A DNA stretch of 15,921 bases from an uncultured Lachnospiraceae bacterium (lineage in GTDB: Bacteria; Bacillota; Clostridia; Lachnospirales; Lachnospiraceae), in the NCBI GenBank assembly GCA_934376945.1, contig CAKRPI010000048.1, positions 1 to 15,921 of the forward strand, given 5' to 3'. Position numbers and translations under genes: made by a program. Shown in pieces: positions 6,161 to 14,142 of the stretch. Under the pieces are notes generated by a model. That model had not been told where the DNA came from. It made no database searches and saw only the letters and a list, made by a program, of their open reading frames with translations. Positions within the stretch are counted from its first letter, which is position 1; the number at the start of each line of letters is the position of its first letter.

Positions 6161-7909
6161 TTATCCCTCCTTCTTTTCGTCGAAATCGCCGCCGCCCTTT
6201 GTCTGAGATTCGTAGACTTCGCGGTAAATGGTATTATTGGCAAGCAATTCTTGGTGCGTGCCGAATCCATTGATGCAGCCCTCTTCAAGAACAAGGATGC
6301 GATCAGCATCCTGCACACTGGAGATACGCTGGGAGATGATCAGCTTTGTGGTATTTGGGATTTCCTCGCGGAATGCCCGGCGGATTTTGGCGTCGGTAGC
6401 AGTATCCACTGCACTTGTGCTGTCATCGAGAATCAGGATTTTCGGTTTTTTCAGAAGTGCGCGTGCAATACACAGACGCTGCTTCTGTCCTCCGGAAACG
6501 TTATTTCCACCCTGTTCAATGTGTGTGTGATAGCCCTGCGGGAATGTCTGGATAAATTCATCAGCGCAGGCCAGTTTGCAGGCCTCGCGGCATTCTTCGT
6601 CCGATGCCTGAAGATTTCCCCAGCGCAGGTTGTCATAAATTGATCCGGAGAAAAGTACGTTGTTCTGCAGCACGACAGAGACCTGGTTGCGCAGTGCTTC
6701 CATATCATATTCTTTTACATTATGACCGCCAACGAGCACTTCACCGGAAGAGACGTCATAAAGACGGCTGATCAGGGATACAAGGCTTGATTTTGCACTT
6801 CCGGTTGCACCGATAATGCCAATGGTTTCACCGGAGCGGATATCAAGACAAATATCGTTTAGTACCGGCTTTTGGCTTTCCTTTTTATAGGAAAAGGATA
6901 CATGCTGGAAAGAAATGGATCCGTCGGCAACTTCCGTGATTGGATGTTCCGGGTTAATAAGATCACTTTTTTCGTTTAACACTTCACAGATACGCTCTGC
7001 ACTTGCGGTACTCATGGAGAGCATCACAAAAACCATGGAGAGCATCATCAGGCTCATCAGGATATTCATACAGTAAGTCAGAAGACTCATCAGTTCGCCG
7101 GTAGTCAGCGAATTGCTGACGATCATTTTTGCACCAATCCAGCTGATCAGAATGATGCAGGTATAGACAGTAAACTGCATCAGCGGTGCATTGAAAATAA
7201 CGTTGTATTCTGCTTTGACAAAAATACGATAGATATTTTCACTGGCCTTTTTGAATTTGGATGTTTCATGTTCCTCGCGGACGTACGCTTTTACAACGCG
7301 AATGGCAGAAACATTTTCCTGGACGGAAGCGTTTAGCTCGTCATATTTCGGAAAAGCCATTCGGAAATAGCGGGTAGCATGGCGAATGATAAAAAACAGA
7401 ATCACTCCAAGAAAGAGGACGGCAATAAGATAGATGCTTGCGAGCCGTGCATTGATAGTAAAAGCCATAACAAGCGCACAGACCATACTGGCCGGAGCGC
7501 GCATCATCATTCGAAGCATCATCTGATAGGCATTCTGGATATTGGTGACATCAGTAGTCAGACGTGTGACAAGACCTGCTGTGCTGAATTTATCAATATT
7601 CGCAAAGGAAAAGGTCTGAATGTGATCAAACATACTTTTACGCAGATTTCTGGCCAGTCCTGCGGAGGCTTTTGCACCGTAACGTCCGCCGGCCATACCT
7701 GCAAATAATCCAATGGCGGCCGCAGCGATCATAAAACCGCCGATGCGGTAAATGTGTCCGAGATCACCGGTATTCACGCCTTTGTCGATGATAGAAGCCA
7801 TCAAATAGGGGATCATGGTCTCCATCAATACTTCAAGCAGCATAAAGATCGGTGTGGCGATGGAAGCTCGTTTGTACTCCCGAACTTCTTTTAACAGTGT
7901 CTGAAACAA
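6161..7909 (-). CDS. ABC exporter half-transporter, subunit with degenerate ATP site
   Basis: First gene of the exporter operon, 582 residues. The membrane domain (about 15-310) is followed by an ATPase domain (about 330-575). Walker A is GATGSAKSS (367-375) and the signature is a normal VSGGQ (471-475). Walker B is ILILDD (491-496), so Asp496 replaces the catalytic Glu, and the switch His is replaced by Gln527 (IISQRISS). These changes mark the degenerate half of heterodimeric exporters; the partner supplies the deviant LSQGQ that completes this non-catalytic site. I chose a TTG start at 7909 because GGAGG lies 7 nt before it and the protein then begins FQTLLKEVREYKRAS, as homologues do. A GTG 24 nt earlier (7933) would put the ribosome binding site inside the gene. 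The substrate is unknown. Confidence 0.9.
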   Translation of the reverse strand: MFQTLLKEVREYKRASIATPIFMLLEVLMETMIPYLMASIIDKGVNTGDLGHIYRIGGFMIAAAAIGLFAGMAGGRYGAKASAGLARNLRKSMFDHIQTFSFANIDKFSTAGLVTRLTTDVTNIQNAYQMMLRMMMRAPASMVCALVMAFTINARLASIYLIAVLFLGVILFFIIRHATRYFRMAFPKYDELNASVQENVSAIRVVKAYVREEHETSKFKKASENIYRIFVKAEYNVIFNAPLMQFTVYTCIILISWIGAKMIVSNSLTTGELMSLLTYCMNILMSLMMLSMVFVMLSMSTASAERICEVLNEKSDLINPEHPITEVADGSISFQHVSFSYKKESQKPVLNDICLDIRSGETIGIIGATGSAKSSLVSLISRLYDVSSGEVLVGGHNVKEYDMEALRNQVSVVLQNNVLFSGSIYDNLRWGNLQASDEECREACKLACADEFIQTFPQGYHTHIEQGGNNVSGGQKQRLCIARALLKKPKILILDDSTSAVDTATDAKIRRAFREEIPNTTKLIISQRISSVQDADRILVLEEGCINGFGTHQELLANNTIYREVYESQTKGGGDFDEKKEG

Positions 7910-8014
7910 TTGATTTCCTCCCTTCTTTTGCACAGATCCTTCGGGCAGAATCAGAAAGAACAGTCAGGCAGAGAAGCCACCTGTGAATAATTCTGCGTTC
8001 CTTCAGCAATAATA

Positions 8015-8054
8015 AAACAGTCTTATACACCAAGGTGAGAAGACTGTTTTTTTT
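8015..8054. terminator. Terminator-like hairpin in the leader of the ABC operon
   Basis: AAACAGTCTT (8015-8024) pairs perfectly with AAGACTGTTT (8040-8049), with a small inner CAC/GTG stem. On the + strand eight T residues follow (8047-8054); on the - strand the run is TTTTATTATT. On the minus strand it lies between the operon promoter (8084-8112) and the TTG start at 7909, where it could act as an attenuator. It could also simply end transcripts of the SGNH gene. Confidence 0.65.
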
Positions 8055-8083
8055 AAAAGGATCCGTCAGATCCGAATATATTT

Positions 8084-8112
8084 AGTGTAGAACAAATAAA
8101 AAAATGCGTCAA
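8084..8112 (-). promoter_or_regulatory. Promoter for the ABC exporter operon
   Basis: Read on the minus strand: -35 TTGACG (8112-8107), 17-bp spacer, -10 TACACT (8089-8084). Transcription should start near 8077, giving a leader of about 170 nt that contains the terminator-like hairpin. Confidence 0.65.
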
Positions 8113-8153
8113 GAAAAAAACTGTGTAAAATTTGTTAAAAGTGAAATGGACGG

Positions 8154-8867
8154 CTATTCGGAAAGCGAAAGCTGGGACTGTGTAAATTCATACAGCGCGC
8201 GGTAATCTTCTTCACTGTAGTGAATTCCGTCAATTGTCTCTATGCCATTTTGAATCATCCATGTATAGCTGTCCAGGTATGTGTCGGGAGAGAGTTCTTT
8301 TAGATGTGTATTGAAATCCGAAATCTCTTCATTGGTAATTGCACTGCAGCGTTTCGGATCGATTGGATTGACCGAAAGAAAATAAAAGTGAGTGTCCGGA
8401 TACTCTGCAAACAGTGAGCGATACAAGGCAAGGTAGAGGTCAAGGTTTTCGTAATCATTGACACCGAGATTGAAAATGACCGATGCATCGGGATGCTGGC
8501 CGATCGCTTTTTTCATAAGAGGGAGACCTTCGGCAGAAAACCAGTAGTAGCCCTCGCCGGAGGCGCCGATATAACAGTCTTCATTTTTCATGGCGCGTTG
8601 CATACCGACTGTACGGGAATCACCGACCCAGATCAGAAAAGGAGAGTCGGAAGTTTCCTGCGCAGTTGAAGCAGTGAACGGCTCCTCAGTCTGCTGCATG
8701 CTTTGTTTTAGAGTTTCTATGACGGCGTCTGCTTCTGACTGTGTTTTTTGGGTCTGTACAAACAGCTCATCGGACGGATCGCTTGTTTTCAGATAAAGAG
8801 CAAGAGAACAAAGGATGACCAGACCGATCACGGTAAGGGACAGACAGAACAAAGTCTGTTTCTTCAT
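8154..8867 (-). CDS. Membrane-anchored SGNH/GDSL-family hydrolase
   Basis: Predicted extracytoplasmic esterase or acyl hydrolase of 237 residues. An N-terminal hydrophobic segment (about 7-26) after MKKQ acts as signal anchor; there is no lipobox. A Gln/Glu/Thr-rich spacer (about 28-75) leads to the catalytic domain. Block I is VGDSRTVGM with nucleophile Ser84, the glycine block is GASGEGYYW (101-109), block III GVND (135-138) has Asn137, and block V DGIH (213-216) supplies Asp213 and His216, so the full SGNH set is present. The substrate cannot be named; relatives deacylate sugars, lipids or cell-wall polymers. Ribosome binding is through AAAGGAA at unusually long spacing of about 12 nt, in a duplicated 21-bp segment. 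It has its own promoter, divergent from the heat-shock operon. Confidence 0.85.
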   Translation of the reverse strand: MKKQTLFCLSLTVIGLVILCSLALYLKTSDPSDELFVQTQKTQSEADAVIETLKQSMQQTEEPFTASTAQETSDSPFLIWVGDSRTVGMQRAMKNEDCYIGASGEGYYWFSAEGLPLMKKAIGQHPDASVIFNLGVNDYENLDLYLALYRSLFAEYPDTHFYFLSVNPIDPKRCSAITNEEISDFNTHLKELSPDTYLDSYTWMIQNGIETIDGIHYSEEDYRALYEFTQSQLSLSE

Positions 8868-8868
8868 A

Positions 8869-8910
8869 TTAAATGGAGTTCCTTTCTTGTTAAATGGAGT
8901 TCCTTTCCTG
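8869..8910 (-). repeat. Tandem 21-bp duplication carrying the SGNH gene ribosome binding site
   Basis: Two adjacent copies, 8869-8889 and 8890-8910, match at 20 of 21 positions. Read on the minus strand each contains AAAGGAACTCCATTTAA, so the ribosome binding sequence is present twice directly upstream of ATG 8867. Confidence 0.88.
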
Positions 8911-8939
8911 GAAAGAAATATATGGGTTGAATAGATTCT

Positions 8940-8967
8940 ACTATAACACAGCTAAAAGAAATGTCAA
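8940..8967 (-). promoter_or_regulatory. Promoter for the SGNH hydrolase gene
   Basis: Read on the minus strand: -35 TTGACA (8967-8962), 16-bp spacer, -10 TATAGT (8945-8940), preceded by TG one base upstream (extended -10). It diverges from the hrcA promoter about 35 bp away. Confidence 0.75.
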
Positions 8968-9000
8968 ATCAGGGAATTTATAAAAAAATTAAAATAGCTA

Positions 9001-9029
9001 TTGACAAACAAAGGGCGAGGTATTATATT
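9001..9029 (+). promoter_or_regulatory. Sigma-A promoter of the hrcA heat-shock operon
   Basis: -35 TTGACA (9001-9006), 17-bp spacer, -10 TATATT (9024-9029). The start of transcription, near 9036, is directly followed by the CIRCE operator, the standard arrangement for HrcA repression. Confidence 0.9.
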
Positions 9030-9043
9030 AACTGCATAAGGTG

Positions 9044-9070
9044 TTAGCACTCAAGTGAATAGAGTGCTAA
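9044..9070 (+). promoter_or_regulatory. CIRCE operator (HrcA binding site)
   Basis: A perfect inverted repeat, TTAGCACTC (9044-9052), 9-nt spacer, GAGTGCTAA (9062-9070), identical to the CIRCE consensus. HrcA binds it and blocks transcription until heat or misfolded protein draws away the chaperonin that keeps HrcA active. It is transcribed into the 5' leader, where it may also form a hairpin. Confidence 0.97.
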
Positions 9071-9134
9071 CAGAACAAAAGAAAAACAATCGAATTCTTT
9101 TGTATCCTTATAAAATAGAATAGGAGGAGTTCAG

Positions 9135-10166
9135 ATGAAGCTCGATGATAGAAAATGGGAAATTTTAAAAGCTATCGTCAAAACTTACCTGGAAACAGGA
9201 GAGCCGGTTGGTTCACGTACGATTTCAAAATACGCTGACCTGAATCTGAGTTCCGCTACGATACGAAATGAGATGTCAGATCTGGAGGACATGGGTTATA
9301 TCCTTCAGCCTCATACTTCAGCAGGACGAATTCCTTCCGATGCAGGTTATCGCTTATATGTGGACCGCATGATGGAGGAAAAGGACCGAGAAGTTACAGA
9401 AATGAAGGAGCTGGTGCTTCAGAGGCAGGATAAGATGGAGCTTCTGCTTAAGCAGATGGTAAAGGTTCTGGCCGCGAATACGAATTATGCGGCGATGATT
9501 TCAGGACCGAAGTATCATCGGACAAAGCTGAAGTTCATTCAGCTGTCAGTCGTCAATGAGAGCCAGCTGCTTGCAACGATTGTTGCAGAGGGAAATGTTG
9601 TCAAGAACAGGCTTCTCGATATCGAGCACGGACTTGATCAGAAGACAGTACTTGAAATGAATATTCTGCTGAACAGCGCATTGAATGGTCTGACAATCGA
9701 AGAAATTAATCTTGGAACGATTGCAAAGCTGAAAGGACAGGCCGGAGTACACAGTGAACTGGTAAACCGGGTTCTTGATACGGTGGCGGAAGCCATTCAG
9801 ACTTCGGATGATGATCTCGAGATCTATACCAGCGGAGCAACGAATATTTTCAAGTATCCGGAACTCAGCACAAGTGAAAAGGCAAGTCACCTGATCAGTG
9901 CATTTGAAGATAAAAAAGAGCTGGCAGATATCATCAGTCAGGATTCAAATGACGAAACCGGAATTCAGGTGTATATTGGAGAAGAATCTCCGGTAGCGAC
10001 GATGCAGGATTGCAGCGTAGTGACAGCGACATATGAGCTGGGAGATGGTATGTATGGCAAAATCGGTGTCATTGGACCAAAGCGAATGGACTATGAAAAA
10101 GTAGTCGGTACGATGAAAACGCTGATGGCACAGTTAGATGAGATATTTAAAAAGAAGGAGCAGTGA
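9135..10166 (+). CDS. hrcA: Heat-inducible transcription repressor HrcA
   Basis: DNA-binding repressor of class I heat-shock genes, 343 residues, normal for the family. The winged helix-turn-helix is at the N-terminus: GEPVGSRTISKYADLNLSSA (22-41) and the family hallmark QPHTSAGRIPSDAGYRLYVD (58-77). A GAF-like domain fills the middle and C-terminal part, ending with YGKIGVIGPKRMDYEKVVGT. It binds the CIRCE element 65 bp upstream of its own start, so the operon is autoregulated; GroEL normally acts as co-factor and sensor. AGGAGG (9122-9127) lies 7 nt before ATG 9135. It is the first gene of hrcA-grpE-dnaK-dnaJ-prmA-rsmE. Confidence 0.97.
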   Translation: MKLDDRKWEILKAIVKTYLETGEPVGSRTISKYADLNLSSATIRNEMSDLEDMGYILQPHTSAGRIPSDAGYRLYVDRMMEEKDREVTEMKELVLQRQDKMELLLKQMVKVLAANTNYAAMISGPKYHRTKLKFIQLSVVNESQLLATIVAEGNVVKNRLLDIEHGLDQKTVLEMNILLNSALNGLTIEEINLGTIAKLKGQAGVHSELVNRVLDTVAEAIQTSDDDLEIYTSGATNIFKYPELSTSEKASHLISAFEDKKELADIISQDSNDETGIQVYIGEESPVATMQDCSVVTATYELGDGMYGKIGVIGPKRMDYEKVVGTMKTLMAQLDEIFKKKEQ

Positions 10167-10204
10167 TCCGGAAGGAATGCTGCAAAGGAAAGGTGGAAAG
10201 TCCA

Positions 10205-10852
10205 GTGGAGGAGAACAGAAACGAAGAGCTTTCGAAGGAAGCTGCAGAGACAGAGACCACGGAAACGGGGCATCCGGAAACAGCTGCCGGAGAAACAGAG
10301 CAGACAGCGGCGGAAGGTACACAGGAAGCTGTGACAGAGCCGGAAGAAAAAGAGAGTGCATCTTCTGAAGAAGAGGACACAAAAAAGAAAGGTCTCTTCG
10401 GAAAGAAAAAGAAAGATAAAAAAGATACACAGATTGAAGAACTTACAGACCGGGTACAGCGCCAGATGGCGGAATTTGATAATTTCCGCAAACGCACCGA
10501 AAAGGAAAAGGCTGTGATGTTCGAGGTTGGAGCAAAAAGTGTAATTGAAAAGCTTCTGCCGACGGTAGATAATTTTGAACGCGGATTTGCCAGTGTGACA
10601 GATGAGCAGAAGAAAGATCCGTTCGTACAGGGAATGGAGAAGGTTTACCGCCAGCTGATGACCTCGCTTGAAAGCATTGGCGTAAAGCAGATCGAGGCAG
10701 TCGGCCAGGAATTCAATCCGGATTACCATAATGCAGTTATGCATGTGGAGGATGAAGAGGCCGGCGAAAATGTGATCGTGGAGGAGTTCCAGAAAGGATA
10801 TCTCTACCGCGATACGGTCGTAAGACATAGTATGGTAAAAGTAGCAAATTAA
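10205..10852 (+). CDS. grpE: Nucleotide exchange factor GrpE
   Basis: Co-chaperone that releases ADP from DnaK and so drives the Hsp70 cycle; acts as a dimer in the cytosol. About 215 residues. A long acidic, low-complexity N-terminal tail is followed by a lysine-rich patch (about 60-74), the dimer-forming coiled coil ([22 protein letters not shown]), and the beta-domain with [20 protein letters not shown] and [19 protein letters not shown] at the end. The start is uncertain. I prefer GTG 10205, which has AAGGTGG 8 nt upstream, the same variant ribosome binding site as dnaJ. GTG 10193 and GTG 10163 are alternatives; the last overlaps the hrcA stop codon but has AAGGAG only 2 nt before it. Confidence 0.9.
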   Translation: MEENRNEELSKEAAETETTETGHPETAAGETEQTAAEGTQEAVTEPEEKESASSEEEDTKKKGLFGKKKKDKKDTQIEELTDRVQRQMAEFDNFRKRTEKEKAVMFEVGAKSVIEKLLPTVDNFERGFASVTDEQKKDPFVQGMEKVYRQLMTSLESIGVKQIEAVGQEFNPDYHNAVMHVEDEEAGENVIVEEFQKGYLYRDTVVRHSMVKVAN

Positions 10853-10886
10853 GATACAGACAGCATTTAATCAGGAGGAATTGATT

Positions 10887-12770
10887 ATGAGCAAGATTAT
10901 TGGTATTGACCTTGGTACAACAAACAGCTGCGTAGCAGTTATGGAAGGCGGTAAAGCAACCGTTGTTACAAATACAGAAGGATCCAGAACAACACCGTCT
11001 GTAGTCGCATTTACAAAGAGCGGCGAGAGACTGGTCGGTGAGCCGGCAAAGCGTCAGGCAGTTACAAATGCAGACCGTACGGTCTCTTCTATTAAGAGAC
11101 ATATGGGCAGTGATTACAGAGTGGAGATTGATGGAAAGAAATATTCTCCGCAGGAGATTTCCGCAATGATCCTTCAGAAATTGAAAGCAGATGCTGAAAA
11201 TTATCTTGGTGAAAAGGTTACAGAGGCAGTTATTACAGTACCGGCATACTTCAACGATGCACAGCGTCAGGCAACAAAGGATGCAGGTAAGATTGCGGGT
11301 CTTGATGTAAAACGTATCATCAACGAGCCGACAGCAGCAGCACTTGCATATGGCCTTGACAATGATAAAGAGCAGAAGATCATGGTATATGACCTTGGTG
11401 GTGGTACATTTGATGTATCTATTATCGAGATCGGTGACGGAGTCATTGAGGTACTGGCAACAAACGGCGACAACAAGCTGGGCGGTGATGACTTTGATAA
11501 GAAAGTTACCGATTACATGATTGCTGATTTCAAGACAAAAGAAGGCATTGATCTTTCAAACGATAAAATGGCACTGCAGAGATTAAGAGAAGCTGCAGAG
11601 AAAGCAAAGAAAGAGCTGTCCTCTTCTACAACGACTAATATCAACCTGCCGTTTATTACAGCAAATGAGACTGGTCCGAAACATTTTGAGATGGATCTGA
11701 CAAGAGCAAAATTTGATGAGCTGACTCATGACCTGGTAGAGAGAACTGTTATTCCGGTACAGAATGCACTGAAGGATGCAGGCCTTACTGCAGCAGATCT
11801 GTCCAAGGTACTTTTGGTTGGTGGTTCAACACGTATGCTGTCAGTACAGGAAAAGGTTAAACAGCTGACTGGTCACGAGCCGAGCAAGACCCTGAACCCG
11901 GATGAGTGTGTAGCACTTGGTGCTTCTATTCAGGGTGGTAAGCTTGCCGGAGATGCTGGCGCAGGCGATATCCTTCTTCTGGATGTTACCCCGCTGTCAC
12001 TTTCTATCGAGACTCTTGGCGGTGTAGCGACAAAGCTGATCGAAAGAAATACAACGATCCCGACAAAGAAGAGTCAGGTATTCTCTACTGCAGCAGATAA
12101 TCAGACAGCAGTAGATATCCACGTAGTACAGGGTGAGAGACAGTTTGCAAAGGATAACAAATCCCTTGGACAGTTCCGTCTGGATGGTATCCCGCCAGCA
12201 AGAAGAGGTGTTCCGCAGATCGAAGTTACCTTTGATATTGATGCAAACGGTATTGTAAATGTATCTGCAAAGGATCTTGGCACAGGTAAGGAACAGCATA
12301 TCACGATTACTTCCGGATCCAACATGTCTGATTCCGAGATCGATAAAGCAGTCAAGGAAGCTGCTGAGTACGAGGCACAGGATAAGAAGAAGAAGGAAGC
12401 AATCGATACGAGAAACGACGCAGACGCAATGGTATTCCAGACCGAGAAGGCTATGGAAGAGGTTGGCGACAAGATTGACGCTGCAGACAAGGGTGCGGTA
12501 GAGGCTGATCTGAAAGAGCTGAAAGAGCTGATCGAGAAGACAAATCCGGAAGATATGACGGATGCACAGATCGACGAACTGAAGGCTGGCAAAGAGAAGC
12601 TGATGAACAGTGCACAGAAGCTGTTTGCAAAGGTGTATGAGAATGCACAGGGCGCAGCCGGAGCAGCAGGCGCAGGTCCGGATATGGGCGGTGCACAGGC
12701 AGGCGGTGCACAGACAGGCAGCGCTCCACAGGATGACGATGTAGTAGATGGCGACTACAGAGAAGTCTAA
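10887..12770 (+). CDS. dnaK: Molecular chaperone DnaK (Hsp70)
   Basis: ATP-driven Hsp70 chaperone, 627 residues. The N-terminal ATPase domain shows GIDLGTTNS (6-14), [13 protein letters not shown] (about 167-179) and [10 protein letters not shown] (about 310-319). The interdomain linker is [12 protein letters not shown], followed by the peptide-binding domain ([20 protein letters not shown]) and the helical lid. The tail is Gly/Ala-rich and ends [12 protein letters not shown]. Between VSSIKRHMG and YSPQEISA it lacks the roughly 23-residue insert of Gram-negative DnaK, the known Gram-positive signature. ATG 10887 has AGGAGG (10873-10878) 8 nt upstream; an in-frame TTG 6 nt earlier is unlikely. 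It works with GrpE and DnaJ from the same operon. Confidence 0.98.
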   Translation: MSKIIGIDLGTTNSCVAVMEGGKATVVTNTEGSRTTPSVVAFTKSGERLVGEPAKRQAVTNADRTVSSIKRHMGSDYRVEIDGKKYSPQEISAMILQKLKADAENYLGEKVTEAVITVPAYFNDAQRQATKDAGKIAGLDVKRIINEPTAAALAYGLDNDKEQKIMVYDLGGGTFDVSIIEIGDGVIEVLATNGDNKLGGDDFDKKVTDYMIADFKTKEGIDLSNDKMALQRLREAAEKAKKELSSSTTTNINLPFITANETGPKHFEMDLTRAKFDELTHDLVERTVIPVQNALKDAGLTAADLSKVLLVGGSTRMLSVQEKVKQLTGHEPSKTLNPDECVALGASIQGGKLAGDAGAGDILLLDVTPLSLSIETLGGVATKLIERNTTIPTKKSQVFSTAADNQTAVDIHVVQGERQFAKDNKSLGQFRLDGIPPARRGVPQIEVTFDIDANGIVNVSAKDLGTGKEQHITITSGSNMSDSEIDKAVKEAAEYEAQDKKKKEAIDTRNDADAMVFQTEKAMEEVGDKIDAADKGAVEADLKELKELIEKTNPEDMTDAQIDELKAGKEKLMNSAQKLFAKVYENAQGAAGAAGAGPDMGGAQAGGAQTGSAPQDDDVVDGDYREV

Positions 12771-12848
12771 GCATTTTTGTGCAGGTTTCAACTGCAAGCT
12801 GTGCAGCAGATGAAAATGTATGGCAGGTGACAGATAAAATAAGAAATA

Positions 12849-12873
12849 CCCCTGCAGGCGGTGCCTGCAGGGG
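12849..12873 (+). other. Perfect 11-bp hairpin between dnaK and dnaJ
   Basis: CCCCTGCAGGC (12849-12859) pairs without mismatch to GCCTGCAGGGG (12863-12873) around a GGT loop. It lies 26 nt before the dnaJ ATG, in the 128-nt dnaK-dnaJ spacer. No T-run follows, so it is not a classic terminator. It more likely stabilises or delimits the upstream mRNA after processing, or reduces read-through to dnaJ. Confidence 0.75.
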
Positions 12874-12898
12874 CATTGTCAGGTAAGGTGGAAGAATT

Positions 12899-14071
12899 AT
12901 GGCAGAGAATAAAAGGGATTACTACGAGGTTCTGGGTGTGGATAAAAATGCAGACGATGCAGCGCTGAAAAAAGCGTACCGTGCCCTGGCGAAGAAGTAT
13001 CATCCGGATATGAATCCAGGCGATAAAGAAGCAGAACAGAAATTCAAAGAGGCATCAGAAGCCTATGCAATCCTGAGTGATCCGGAGAAACGCAGGCAGT
13101 ATGATCAGTTTGGACATGCGGCATTTGAACAAGGTGGCGCAGGTGCAGGCGGTTTCGGTGGCTTTGACGGATTCAATTTCAACGGCGGTGATATGGGCGA
13201 TATTTTCGGCGATATCTTTGGCGATCTGTTTGGCGGCGGAAGAAGACGCGGTGCATCCAGAGGACCGATGCAGGGAGCAAATCTGCGTACAAGCGTCCGC
13301 ATTACGTTTGAGGAAGCTATTTCCGGATGTGAAAAGGAAATTGAGCTTAATCAGAAGGATGAGTGCGAGACGTGTCATGGTACTGGGGCAAAGCCTGGAA
13401 CCAGCCCGGAGACGTGTCCGAAATGCGGCGGCAAGGGTCAGGTAGTATTTACCCAGCAGTCTCTGTTTGGTACGGTTCAGAATGTTCAGACATGTCCGGA
13501 TTGCGGTGGAAGCGGAAAAATCATTAAGGAAAAATGCAGTGCATGCCGCGGTACCGGTTATACATCAAGTCGGAAGAAGCTGAAAGTGACGATTCCGGCC
13601 GGTATTGATAATGGTCAGAGCATTCGGATCCGTGAAAAAGGAGAACCTGGCACGAACGGCGGACCGCGCGGAGATCTTCTTGTCGAGGTAATTGTGGGCA
13701 GACATCCGATTTTCCAGCGACAGGATATGGATATTTATTCTACGGTACCAATGTCTTATGCGCAGGCTGCACTTGGAGGAGACATCAAGATTAACACAGT
13801 AGATGGTGATATTATTTATACAGTAAAGCCGGGAACGCAGACAGATACAAAGGTTCGGTTCAAGGGGAAAGGCGTTCCGTCCCTGCGTAATAAAAATATC
13901 CGTGGCGATCATTATGTTACGCTGGTGGTTCAGGTTCCGACTAAGCTAAACGATGCGGCAAAGCAGGCACTGAAGGAATTTGACATGGAGACAGGAAACA
14001 GCCTTGGAAGAAGTGAAGAAAAGAAAACGGATAAATCAGAAAAAGGCAAGAAAAAGAAAATTTTTCGATAA
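12899..14071 (+). CDS. dnaJ: Co-chaperone DnaJ (Hsp40)
   Basis: Type I Hsp40 that delivers unfolded proteins to DnaK and stimulates its ATPase, 390 residues. J-domain 1-70 with HPD at 35-37; Gly/Phe-rich linker about 74-125; four zinc-binding CxxCxGxG repeats at Cys156/159, Cys173/176, Cys199/202 and Cys213/216; then the two substrate-binding C-terminal domains. ATG 12899 has AAGGTGG 7 nt upstream, a weaker site than the AGGAGG of dnaK. The end is odd: the reading frame stops after a lysine-rich stretch as KKKKIFR, at TAA 14069-14071, while the +1 frame continues smoothly for nine residues (DKIKESLED) to TGA 14094. That tail looks like the usual hydrophobic/charged DnaJ ending, so a base may have been gained or lost here. 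Confidence 0.96.
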   Translation: MAENKRDYYEVLGVDKNADDAALKKAYRALAKKYHPDMNPGDKEAEQKFKEASEAYAILSDPEKRRQYDQFGHAAFEQGGAGAGGFGGFDGFNFNGGDMGDIFGDIFGDLFGGGRRRGASRGPMQGANLRTSVRITFEEAISGCEKEIELNQKDECETCHGTGAKPGTSPETCPKCGGKGQVVFTQQSLFGTVQNVQTCPDCGGSGKIIKEKCSACRGTGYTSSRKKLKVTIPAGIDNGQSIRIREKGEPGTNGGPRGDLLVEVIVGRHPIFQRQDMDIYSTVPMSYAQAALGGDIKINTVDGDIIYTVKPGTQTDTKVRFKGKGVPSLRNKNIRGDHYVTLVVQVPTKLNDAAKQALKEFDMETGNSLGRSEEKKTDKSEKGKKKKIFR

Positions 14072-14096
14072 GATAAAAGAGAGCCTGGAGGATTGA
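14063..14096 (+). other. Possible +1 frameshift site and alternative dnaJ C-terminus
   Basis: The zero frame reads ATT TTT CGA TAA. Shifting +1 after TTT (14063-14065) reads TTC GAT AAG ATA AAA GAG and ends at TGA 14094-14096. tRNA-Phe can read both UUU and UUC, and the next zero-frame codons are CGA, often rare, and a stop, a layout that favours +1 slippage. A simple indel in the A4T5 run (14057-14065) explains it equally well. Confidence 0.4.
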
Positions 14097-14142
14097 GGCA
14101 TACAGGCAGAAGCAGAAAATACAGAGAACAGACGGAGGATAT

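Noticed and set aside
4248..6206. Long + strand open frames (345 and 271 codons) opposite the ABC gene
   Set aside because: They mirror a well-supported ABC transporter gene and have no family motifs or start signals.
7833..8033. Possible leader peptide (GTG at 8033, minus strand) overlapping the ABC start, reminiscent of bmrB
   Set aside because: It starts inside the terminator-like hairpin but has no ribosome binding site, and the frame runs into the ABC gene; not enough support to call it a gene.
11997..12797. Minus-strand open frame of 266 codons opposite dnaK
   Set aside because: Antisense shadow of a certain dnaK; no domain and no ribosome binding site.
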